This document shows positions 17,760-24,604 of a DNA stretch of 34,158 bases, piece after piece. Below the pieces are notes generated by a model. It did no database searches, was not told the DNA's origin, and worked only from the letters and a program-made list of their open reading frames with translations. The stretch is from assembly GCA_965657215.1 (NCBI GenBank), contig CBFHNR010000027.1:1-34158 (forward strand). The letters are read 5' to 3'. How positions within the stretch are numbered: the stretch's first letter is position 1; each line of letters begins with the position of its first letter. The DNA is from JAHEJA01 sp965657215. Lineage in GTDB: Bacteria > Pseudomonadota > Alphaproteobacteria > Rhodobacterales > Rhodobacteraceae. The position numbers and the translations under genes were made by a program.

Positions 17760-18209
17760 TTACTTCACCTCAATGCCCATAGAACGGGCAGAGCCCAAGA
17801 TGATTTTCATCGCTGCTTCAACGTCATTTGCGTTCAAGTCGCGCATTTTCGCTTCTGCGATTTCACGAACCTGAGCAACAGTCACGTAGCCAGCTGTATC
17901 ACGACCAGGAAGCGGAGAGCCCTGTGGGCGGTTCCGCTTGCCAACTGGCTTAAGACCAGCCGCTTTCTTGAGGTAATAAGACGCCGGTGGTGTCTTGATT
18001 TCCATAGAGAATGATTTGTCTTGGAAATATTCGATAACGGTTGGGCAAGGGGCGCCTTGCTCCATGTCGGCTGTTTTCGCGTTAAACGCTTTACAGAATT
18101 CCATGATGTTAATGCCGCGCTGACCTAGAGCAGGACCAACGGGTGGGGATGGGTTTGCGCCGCCTGCAGGGATCTGCAGCTTGAGCGTACCAACGAGTTT
18201 CTTAGCCAT
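17760..18209 (-). CDS. rplK: 50S ribosomal protein L11
   Basis: L11 binds the GTPase-associated region of 23S rRNA and is needed for RelA activation in the stringent response. The 149-residue product begins MAKKLVGTLKLQIPAGGANP and has the proline-rich PSPPVGPALGQRG linker. The C-terminal part contains GYVTVAQVREIAEAKMRDLN, which matches the L11 signature. It lies 105 bases after nusG and one base before rplA. The nusG-rplK gap is where L1 often binds its mRNA, but I could not identify a convincing L1 site by eye. Confidence 0.98.
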   Translation of the reverse strand: MAKKLVGTLKLQIPAGGANPSPPVGPALGQRGINIMEFCKAFNAKTADMEQGAPCPTVIEYFQDKSFSMEIKTPPASYYLKKAAGLKPVGKRNRPQGSPLPGRDTAGYVTVAQVREIAEAKMRDLNANDVEAAMKIILGSARSMGIEVK

Positions 18210-18314
18210 TTGGCGTTCCTTTGTTCCAACACCCCATTGACGCGTCGCAGGGGCAATTCATGTTGTGTGGTCTGGGTTGCAAGCCGCGGCCTGCGTGCCT
18301 CCCACAGAGATACA

Positions 18315-18848
18315 TCAGGTCTGTTTTGTGACCTGTGTAAATTCCAATTCAACCGGTGTCTCACGACCAAAGATCGATACAGTCACCTTGAGGCGCTGAT
18401 TGGCCTCATCGACCTCTTCGACCATGCCATCAAAGTCCTCAAACGGTCCTTCGTTGACTTTGACCTTTTCACCGATTTCAAAATGAATAAGCGTACGTGG
18501 CGCTTCTTCGCCTTCTTGAACACGATTCAAGATGGCATTTACCTCAGCATCACGCATTGGCATCGGGCGACCTTGTGGGCCCAAAAATCCAGTGACGCGG
18601 TTCATAGAGTTGATCAAGTGATATCCGCGATCAGACATTTCCATGCGCACCAGAACATATCCTGGCATAAAGCGGCGCTCTGTGGTCACTTTTTTGCCGC
18701 GACGCACTTCGATCACTTCTTCCGTCGGCACAAGTACCTCTTCGATCTCGTTTTCGAGATCGGCTTCAACAACGGATGTTCTTATTTGCTCGGCGATCTT
18801 CTTTTCAAAGTTTGAAAGAACGCTAACCGAGTACCACCGCTTTGCCAT
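18315..18848 (-). CDS. nusG: Transcription termination/antitermination factor NusG
   Basis: NusG binds RNA polymerase, suppresses pausing and couples it to Rho or to ribosomal S10. The product has 177 residues. The N-terminal NGN domain contains WYSVSVLSNFEKKIAEQIR and RRFMPGYVLVRM. The C-terminal KOW domain contains EKVKVNEGPFEDFDGMVEEV. It is the first gene of a nusG-rplK-rplA unit. It is separated from secE by 255 bases that include a terminator (19057-19076), so it probably has its own promoter. Confidence 0.98.
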   Translation of the reverse strand: MAKRWYSVSVLSNFEKKIAEQIRTSVVEADLENEIEEVLVPTEEVIEVRRGKKVTTERRFMPGYVLVRMEMSDRGYHLINSMNRVTGFLGPQGRPMPMRDAEVNAILNRVQEGEEAPRTLIHFEIGEKVKVNEGPFEDFDGMVEEVDEANQRLKVTVSIFGRETPVELEFTQVTKQT

Positions 18849-18983
18849 GTGCCGTTATACCTTTGTTTATTGCAGCTTACGCCACTTTTCCGAAATTCAG
18901 CGCCTTTTCCAAGAACGCTTTGCCAAACAAAAATTCGGCGCGCAACTCGAATCGCCGCACGCCACAATGTTTGATTTGAGCAT

Positions 18984-19012
18984 CTGATACATTTGGTCGT
19001 CTAGAAATTCAA
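18984..19012 (-). promoter_or_regulatory. Weak candidate promoter upstream of nusG
   Basis: On the minus strand TTGAAT (19007-19012) is followed by 17 bases and TATCAG (18984-18989); each box matches four of six consensus bases. It lies between the secE terminator and nusG, where a promoter is expected. Support is modest. Confidence 0.3.
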
Positions 19013-19056
19013 GAGCAGCCAAGCGATGTTTGCTATAAATCACGCTCTAGAAATGC

Positions 19057-19076
19057 AAAAGGGCGGTTCCCCGCCC
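19057..19076 (-). terminator. Terminator after secE
   Basis: On the minus strand GGGCGG-GGAA-CCGCCC forms a 6-bp all-G/C stem with a 4-base loop, followed by TTTT. It lies 28 bases after the secE stop. The U-run is short, so some read-through into nusG is possible. Confidence 0.65.
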
Positions 19077-19103
19077 CCGATCACATCCCTCAATGAGGAC
19101 CGA

Positions 19104-19301
19104 TTAGCCAAACATACCCAACAAAACATTCAGACCAAAGCGGATTGTAATATCAACCAAGGCGAAGAAGACGGCTGCAAGCGCCGCCATCAAGAACACC
19201 ATCACTGTGGTCAAGAGCACTTCGCGACGTGTCGGCCAAACAACTTTGGAGACTTCAGAGCGAACTTGCTGGATGAATTTGATTGGGTTCGTGGTGGCCA
19301 T
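19104..19301 (-). CDS. secE: Preprotein translocase subunit SecE
   Basis: SecE clamps SecY in the SecYEG translocon of the inner membrane. This is the short single-span form, 65 residues. An amphipathic N-terminal helix (NPIKFIQQVRSEVSKVVWPT, with the conserved VWPT motif) leads into one membrane segment (about residues 30-55). It lies downstream of tRNA-Trp on the same strand and upstream of nusG, the classic trnW-secE-nusG order, but a terminator separates it from nusG. Confidence 0.96.
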   Translation of the reverse strand: MATTNPIKFIQQVRSEVSKVVWPTRREVLLTTVMVFLMAALAAVFFALVDITIRFGLNVLLGMFG

Positions 19302-19407
19302 TCGTCAGATTCCTAAATTAGTTGTTCCTCATCTATGCGAGGCGACGCGCGTTTGCAAGGTTCAAAACACGCCAAGATGACGCGCGATCTATCGTCTATG
19401 TGGGAAA

Positions 19408-19483
19408 TGGCAGGGGCACCAGGGCTCGAACCCGGGACCTACGGTTTTGGAGACCGTCGCTCTACCAACTGAGCTATACCCCT
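19408..19483 (-). tRNA. trnW: tRNA-Trp (anticodon CCA)
   Basis: Read on the minus strand, the 76-base gene folds as a standard cloverleaf. The acceptor stem AGGGGTA pairs with TGCCCCT (one G-T). The discriminator is G and the CCA end is encoded. The anticodon stem ACGGT/ACCGT carries the loop CTCCAAA with anticodon CCA. The T arm reads GGTTCGAGCC at its core. It lies 106 bases upstream of secE and is probably cotranscribed with it. Confidence 0.97.
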
Positions 19484-19530
19484 ATCGTGGTCATGGCACT
19501 AAGGTATCACCACACAAAGATCAAGAGCAT

Positions 19531-19559
19531 TTGACACGGATTCAGACGTTTTTTACGGT
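19531..19559 (+). promoter_or_regulatory. Candidate promoter for the small membrane-protein gene
   Basis: On the plus strand a perfect TTGACA (19531-19536) is followed by 17 bases and TACGGT (19554-19559, a weak -10). It would start a transcript about 55 bases before the ATG at 19621. Confidence 0.4.
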
Positions 19560-19620
19560 GGCCGAATAGAGTTTCCCAATTCATTCTTTTCTTAATCTAA
19601 CAACCGAGTATTTATTTGAC

Positions 19621-19995
19621 ATGACCACTTTCTTTCGAACACTTTTCGTCACGTCGTTTTTGGCCACCCTCATTGTGGCAGGGCAATATACGCTTCAGGG
19701 ACCGTCGGCCCAAGACGCACTCAAAGATGCAAATATTGAGGCCTTGAACGAGCTCAAGAATGACCCGCAATTTGGGGACCTTGCCAATTCACTATCATCC
19801 GTTATCGGCCAAGACAGCACCCCGCGACAAACAACAGCAACGATAAACCGCCAAAGCTTTGCCATAAAACGCGTCAAGTTTTGGGCCTACCACAACCAAG
19901 ACCGCATTTTATACTCGGTCCTTGCTGCTTTATGCCTCGCCGTCGCGTTCAACATCTATATAGAAAACCGACGCCCCAGACGGCGCAGGTTTTAA
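19621..19995 (+). CDS. Small hypothetical membrane protein
   Basis: I do not recognise the family. The 124-residue product has a hydrophobic N-terminal segment (about residues 8-22, a possible signal anchor) and a polar middle (about 30-85, including ALNELKNDPQFGDLANSLSS). A second membrane segment (about 95-113) is followed by a very basic tail, NRRPRRRRF. This suggests a bitopic or hairpin inner-membrane protein. The ribosome binding site is weak. The gene points away from tRNA-Trp and lies just left of the catabolic island. Its last third is duplicated as a degenerate copy at 29259-29411 on the other side of the island, which implicates this gene in the island's insertion. Confidence 0.65.
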   Translation: MTTFFRTLFVTSFLATLIVAGQYTLQGPSAQDALKDANIEALNELKNDPQFGDLANSLSSVIGQDSTPRQTTATINRQSFAIKRVKFWAYHNQDRILYSVLAALCLAVAFNIYIENRRPRRRRF

Positions 19996-20015
19996 TCACG
20001 GCTCACAGACGCGCC
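19855..20015 (+). repeat. Left direct repeat flanking the catabolic island
   Basis: These 161 bases, the 3' end of the small membrane-protein gene plus 20 bases beyond its stop, match 29271-29431 with no gaps and about 24 mismatches (roughly 85% identity). The last 32 bases are identical in both copies. Weaker resemblance (GAGTCTC) continues to about 20036. The aminotransferase gene begins its 3' end only 26 bases further on. Confidence 0.85.
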
Positions 20016-20040
20016 GTGCAAGGTGTCGGGAGTCTCCCTA

Positions 20041-21315
20041 CTAACGGGAAATGGATCGCACAGCATGCTCAATAGCGGCTTTCGTCTGCTCCAAGTCGTC
20101 CGGCGTGATCGCAAGTGACGGATAAAGCTTACCCGGCGACTTGAATATCCCATGCTCGCGTAATGTCGCGTTATAGGTCACATTCCGTGCTGGTTCATCA
20201 TGCGTAGCGGTACGATAGTCGCGGCACTGGCTGGTCGTGAAGAAGATATCGAACAAGGTCTCATCACCGCAGATTTTGTGGGGAATATCTGCGGCATTAA
20301 GCGCGCTGCTTTGCATGTCTTGCAATGCGCGACCGATTTCGCGCAAGCGGTCATAGCTGCCTTCGCGTCTGAGGATTTCCATGGTCTTGAGCCCTGCTGC
20401 GGCGGCAATGGGATTACCAGACAGCGTTCCAAGTTGCATGAGCCATTTATCATTACCCACAATGGATTTGTCGAAGTGCTGCATAATTTCGGCGCTGGCG
20501 CCGAGGGCAGCTAATGGGAACCCGCCCCCAATTATCTTACCAAGTGTGCAGATATCAGGCGTCACGCCATAATGTTCTTGCGCGCCGCCGTATGCCAGCC
20601 GAAACCCAGTGACGATTTCATCAAAGATCAGCAAGACGCTATACTTGTCACAAAGATCGCGCAGGCCTTGAAGGTACCCAGGAATAGCAGGAATGATCCG
20701 TTGCAGCGGTTCCGCGATAATTGCTGCGACATCGTCGTGTTCGCTAAGCAAAGCCTCAACAGCCGCCAAATCGTTATACGGCGCAATAAGCATTTGCTCG
20801 GCTACGCCCTGGGGGATGCCTGCACTGTCAGGTACCGCTTGTGGAAAGTTAACGCGCTCGGCGGGTGCAAGGCTCATCTGGGCTTCTGCGCTCATACCGT
20901 GATAGCCGCCTTCGAACTTTAGGATTTTGTTTTTGCCGGTATAGGCGCGAGCAAGACGAATGGCGTACATGTCCGCTTCGCCACCCGACGCGACAAAACG
21001 CACCTGTTCACAACATGGAACCGCATCGACAATCGCTTCTGCCAACTCGATACCTTTGGCATTGTTGGCAAAGAAGGTCATGCCTTTGGGAAGTTGTTCC
21101 ATTACCGCTTCCATCACCTCGGGGTTGCCGTGGCCAAGCAACATCGGACCAGACCCGATAAGGTAATCAATGTATTCGTTGCCGTCTTCGTCCCAAACGT
21201 GGCTTCCCTCTCCTCGAGCAATCACGATGCCGGGATCGAAGTTACCAAAGCCTCCTGCTGGAAGAACGGCTTGAGCGCGTGTGATCCATTCAGATTGTGA
21301 TGTCAGTTTTTGCAT
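20041..21315 (-). CDS. Class III aminotransferase, glutamate-1-semialdehyde aminomutase-like
   Basis: This is a PLP-dependent enzyme of the HemL-like branch of class III aminotransferases, 424 residues. The FEGGYHG segment (134-140) and DEIVTGFR (232-239) are present. The Schiff-base lysine is Lys260 in CTLGKIIGGGFPLAALG. It is unlikely to be the heme-pathway HemL itself, because it is the last gene of a five-gene catabolic operon and starts three bases after the preceding gene. It more likely transaminates or shifts the amino group of an amino acid or aldehyde produced by the upstream enzymes. The 3' end lies 26 bases from the left repeat, but the protein looks complete. Confidence 0.85.
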   Translation of the reverse strand: MQKLTSQSEWITRAQAVLPAGGFGNFDPGIVIARGEGSHVWDEDGNEYIDYLIGSGPMLLGHGNPEVMEAVMEQLPKGMTFFANNAKGIELAEAIVDAVPCCEQVRFVASGGEADMYAIRLARAYTGKNKILKFEGGYHGMSAEAQMSLAPAERVNFPQAVPDSAGIPQGVAEQMLIAPYNDLAAVEALLSEHDDVAAIIAEPLQRIIPAIPGYLQGLRDLCDKYSVLLIFDEIVTGFRLAYGGAQEHYGVTPDICTLGKIIGGGFPLAALGASAEIMQHFDKSIVGNDKWLMQLGTLSGNPIAAAAGLKTMEILRREGSYDRLREIGRALQDMQSSALNAADIPHKICGDETLFDIFFTTSQCRDYRTATHDEPARNVTYNATLREHGIFKSPGKLYPSLAITPDDLEQTKAAIEHAVRSISR

Positions 21316-21318
21316 GGT

Positions 21319-22422
21319 TCAAGCCATTTCAAATATAGGGGTTCCAAGTATGTCCAGATCGGGAGTAACCCCAAGCCCAGGACCAATCGGCGGAGCGATG
21401 CGGCCGTCTTTACGTGTCGGGCAATCTGGTGCGATCCGTGGGCCAACGTAGGACGACAGATCACAAGTGTTGAGCAAAGCGTCCTTCGGAGTAGAGGCTG
21501 CAAAGTGGAGCGACGCTGCGGTTACGAGATCAGACCCCCATGTGCATTCGGCGCAAATCTCTGCGCCTAGATGTACAGTGAGATCACGGGCGCGCCGCAT
21601 AGCAGACAGGCCGCCAAACTTAGACAGTTTCAGGGCAACTGCATCCAATACGCCAAGCTCAGAAGCGCGCATCAATGACGCCAGATCATATGCACCTTCA
21701 TCGATCTTCATCGGCAAACCAGTTGCTTGACGAACCGCAGCACAATCCTCGAGGGTCTTACATGGCTGCTCTAACATGACATCTAGATGCGCAACTGCGC
21801 GGCCCGTGCGTGTGGCATGCAGCTTGGTTGCGCCGCAATTCCAATCGCCATAGACCAATGGGCCTGCGCCCACGGCTTCGCGTACTTTGATAAGGCGTTC
21901 TGCATCAGCCTGCCAATCTGCATCCGCGCCAAGCTTGACCTGAAACTGGCGGATGCCTGTCGCGTAGGCCTCACTCGCGATCCGCGCCATATCATCGGGC
22001 GCAATGCACGTGATCGAATGATACAGCGGCATGTCGGCACAGGTTCGCCCGCCAAGCAAGGTATACAACGGCTGCCCCGTTGCTTTGCCGAAGAGATCCC
22101 AAAGCGCCATGTCCACAATAGATTTTGCATGCAGGTGGCCTTGCAGGAATGCATCCAGCTTACGCATCGGAGAATCGACGCCAAACGGGGAAATCCCTAG
22201 GATTTCAGGTGCCATTTCGTTGATTGCGCTCGGTACGCCATCGGCAAAAGCTGGCAAGTAGTGCGGGATTGGGCAGACCTCACCCCAACCTTTCAACCCG
22301 CTGTCGGTATCAAGACAAAGCACGTGGGATTTGACCGTGTCGCAGGTCTTACCTTCGGCCATGTAGTAGGTTTCATGGCTGGTCAGGTCGACGGACCAAA
22401 GAGTGATGCCTGTAACTTTCAT
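21319..22422 (-). CDS. Enolase-superfamily enzyme, hydroxyproline dehydratase/epimerase-like (first paralogue)
   Basis: This 367-residue enzyme belongs to the mandelate racemase group of the enolase superfamily. Predicted Mg ligands are Asp193 (GDWN), Glu218 (LEQP) and Asp241/Glu242 (IDEG). Acid/base lysines are Lys163 (FQVKLG) and Lys265 (LKLSKFGG) on opposite barrel faces. This lysine pair is typical of the branch containing cis-3-hydroxy-L-proline dehydratase and 4-hydroxyproline betaine 2-epimerase (HpbD). Segments such as EQPCKTLEDC and CTWGSDLVTAA also fit that branch. It should abstract the alpha proton of an amino acid or betaine and either epimerise it or eliminate water. It overlaps the upstream paralogue by four bases (ATGA), suggesting translational coupling. 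The exact substrate is not readable. Confidence 0.82.
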   Translation of the reverse strand: MKVTGITLWSVDLTSHETYYMAEGKTCDTVKSHVLCLDTDSGLKGWGEVCPIPHYLPAFADGVPSAINEMAPEILGISPFGVDSPMRKLDAFLQGHLHAKSIVDMALWDLFGKATGQPLYTLLGGRTCADMPLYHSITCIAPDDMARIASEAYATGIRQFQVKLGADADWQADAERLIKVREAVGAGPLVYGDWNCGATKLHATRTGRAVAHLDVMLEQPCKTLEDCAAVRQATGLPMKIDEGAYDLASLMRASELGVLDAVALKLSKFGGLSAMRRARDLTVHLGAEICAECTWGSDLVTAASLHFAASTPKDALLNTCDLSSYVGPRIAPDCPTRKDGRIAPPIGPGLGVTPDLDILGTPIFEMA

Positions 22423-23525
22423 GCGTAAACTGCCACTGGATTGCCAAGCGCATCCTCATCGGGATGAACGCCAAGCCCCGCTTCTTCGGGTAAATGAAGA
22501 TGACCATCAATGTTACGCGGGCCACGACCACCAGCGATATCGACCGTGAGCATATCCTGACAGGCCCAGACCGCGTGACAATTGGCGTCTGGTATCGTTG
22601 CGGCCAAATGCAGCGCTTCGGTGTCGGCCAGAACAGAGCCGCCCGTTGCCATTACGAACATGTCGATCCCGTGGGCGAGCGCCACATCACGCATCCGCGC
22701 GGCTTTGGTCAACCCGCCAACTCGGTTGAGTTTGATGCCGAAAACCTCGGCCAGCCCGTCCCGTGCGATGCGGGTCGCGTCTTGCAGCGTCACCAGTGCC
22801 TCATCAACCGAAACTGGGGATGCATGTTTGCCAGAAATCGCTGCAATATCATCCAGCGTTTCACAGGGTTGTTCGAACATCACGTTCAAGTCTTCGGTTG
22901 CCGACATGACCCGCAGTGCCTGCTGTCTCGTCCAACCGCGATTAACGTCATAAAGTACTATTTCACCATCTCGGCGGATGTTTTCAACGTCGCGAATGCG
23001 ACTAATGTCACGCTCTACGTCGCCGCCAATCTTGACAGAATGAGCAATATATCCTCGCTTTCGGTATCGGTCGATCACCGCGCGGGTTTCCTCCACCGTT
23101 TTTGCTCCAACGGAAGAAGCTATAGGGCGCGGCGTTCGTGAACCGCCCCCCATGAGGTCGGCAATTGGCAGACCCGCAGCTTGGCCCGCAATATCCCAAC
23201 ACGCCATATCAATTGGACTTTTGGCATAAAGGTGCCCAGGCAGCGCGAGATCCATTGCGCGTTCAACATCCAGAATACGGCGCGGATCGAGCCCAAGGAC
23301 AAAAGGTGCCATCGTCTCGATGCCTGCACGGATGCCAGGTCCATGGGCAGGCACGTAGGTGTGACCCCACGGCGTGCCTTCGCCCCAGCCGATGAGCCCG
23401 GCGTCGGTTTCAACTTTGACCAGTGTCGCATCAAGGCATTCGAATTTCAGCCGCCCGCCAGACAGCCAATAGGGGTGCTCTAACGGCAGATCGACTTGAT
23501 AGACAGAAATGCGCGTGATCTTCAT
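22419..23525 (-). CDS. Enolase-superfamily enzyme, hydroxyproline betaine epimerase-like (second paralogue)
   Basis: This is a 368-residue member of the same branch as its downstream neighbour. Predicted Mg ligands are Asp193 (YDVN), Glu218 (FEQP) and Asp241/Glu242 (VDEA). The two catalytic lysines are Lys165 (HSVKIGG) and Lys265 (GIKLNRVGG). Glycine-rich N-terminal features (GWGEGTPWG, LGLDPRR, IDMACWDI) are typical of the family and especially of HpbD-like proteins. The two paralogues differ widely, so they are probably not redundant: one may epimerise the alpha carbon and the other dehydrate or act on a later intermediate. The gene overlaps its neighbours on both sides by four bases. Confidence 0.82.
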   Translation of the reverse strand: MKITRISVYQVDLPLEHPYWLSGGRLKFECLDATLVKVETDAGLIGWGEGTPWGHTYVPAHGPGIRAGIETMAPFVLGLDPRRILDVERAMDLALPGHLYAKSPIDMACWDIAGQAAGLPIADLMGGGSRTPRPIASSVGAKTVEETRAVIDRYRKRGYIAHSVKIGGDVERDISRIRDVENIRRDGEIVLYDVNRGWTRQQALRVMSATEDLNVMFEQPCETLDDIAAISGKHASPVSVDEALVTLQDATRIARDGLAEVFGIKLNRVGGLTKAARMRDVALAHGIDMFVMATGGSVLADTEALHLAATIPDANCHAVWACQDMLTVDIAGGRGPRNIDGHLHLPEEAGLGVHPDEDALGNPVAVYA

Positions 23526-24604
23526 AGTGTCACCACAATGTTGCCAGTGTGTTTCTTGGCTATGAATGCTGCCTGAGCCTCGCGCAATTGATCCAGTGGA
23601 TAGGTCGCGGCCAAAGCGGGCTTAATCTCACCATCCTCGATGTAGCGGATCAGGTTTGGCATGACTTCGGGAGTAATAACAGTTGAGCCCGTAAAGGTCA
23701 GATCACGCAAGTAGAAGGTACGCAGATCTAGGTCGACCATGGGACCCGCAATCGCACCCGAACATGTATAGCGACCGCCGCGTTCCAGAACGTCAATCAA
23801 CGTTGACCAGTATGGGCCGCCAACAACGTCTGCTACGACGGTGATTTTCTCATGACCCAAGGCCACGCGTAGATCATCAGGCGTGCGAGGCAGGATAACG
23901 TCGGGCCCAAATTGCGCGACATCTTCGTGCTTGGCTTCAGAGGCCATGGCGATTACGCGCGCGCTGCGGCGTTTGGCCAACTGGATCAATGCACCTCCAA
24001 CACCGCCGGATGCTCCGGGAACTAACACGGTATCGTTTGCACGAACTTGGGCGCGTGTCAGCATACCTTCAGCCGTGGAATAGGAACACGAAAATGTCGC
24101 CAGCTCTGCGTCGGACAAATCCGATTGCACAGCGAGCGCGTTGCGCGACGGGGTCGTCGTGAATTCGGCAAATCCGCCATCGCGTTCCGACCCGAAATAT
24201 CCTGTCTTGTTCATGTCATCGGGGTTCTCTGCATCCCGCAGCCAGTTATCGGTGATCACGCGAGCTCCGATACGTGAGGGGTCAACATTTTCGCCAACAG
24301 CAACAATCTCACCACAAACATCCGCGCCCTGAATGCGCGGAAAGGTGATCGGGGCGCCCCCCCAAGTGGGGTCGTCTTTACCGACTTCTTCGAATGCACC
24401 ACCCGTCGTCGCATCGCTCACTGTCTTTGAATACCAACCCGAGCGCGTGTTCACGTCCGTGTTGTTCAAACCACACGCTCCGACGCGGATCAGAACCTCG
24501 TCTGGACCGGGGTGCGGACAAGGCCACTCCTCGTGCAGGACCATTTGATCCAGATCCCCATGGCCCATTGTGACCATCGCCCGCATTGTCTTTGGCAGGT
24601 TCAT
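23522..24604 (-). CDS. MDR-family (zinc alcohol dehydrogenase-like) oxidoreductase
   Basis: This 360-residue protein has the medium-chain dehydrogenase/reductase layout: an N-terminal GroES-like domain with CGLNNTDVNTRSGWYS (44-59), then a Rossmann domain with GASGGVGG (197-204). The usual four-cysteine structural zinc lobe is absent, and NNTD replaces the common zinc-ligand CxxD pattern. It is therefore closer to zinc-poor quinone-reductase or enoyl-reductase types, or a divergent alcohol dehydrogenase. It probably uses NAD(P)H to reduce an activated double bond or oxidise an alcohol arising in the pathway. It overlaps the genes on either side by four bases in the ATGA configuration. Confidence 0.82.
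   Translation of the reverse strand: MNLPKTMRAMVTMGHGDLDQMVLHEEWPCPHPGPDEVLIRVGACGLNNTDVNTRSGWYSKTVSDATTGGAFEEVGKDDPTWGGAPITFPRIQGADVCGEIVAVGENVDPSRIGARVITDNWLRDAENPDDMNKTGYFGSERDGGFAEFTTTPSRNALAVQSDLSDAELATFSCSYSTAEGMLTRAQVRANDTVLVPGASGGVGGALIQLAKRRSARVIAMASEAKHEDVAQFGPDVILPRTPDDLRVALGHEKITVVADVVGGPYWSTLIDVLERGGRYTCSGAIAGPMVDLDLRTFYLRDLTFTGSTVITPEVMPNLIRYIEDGEIKPALAATYPLDQLREAQAAFIAKKHTGNIVVTL

Noticed and set aside
20041..21315. Calling the aminotransferase the heme-pathway HemL
   Set aside because: It is the last gene of a catabolic operon inside an accessory island; an essential heme gene is unlikely here, and HemL-like paralogues with other roles are common.
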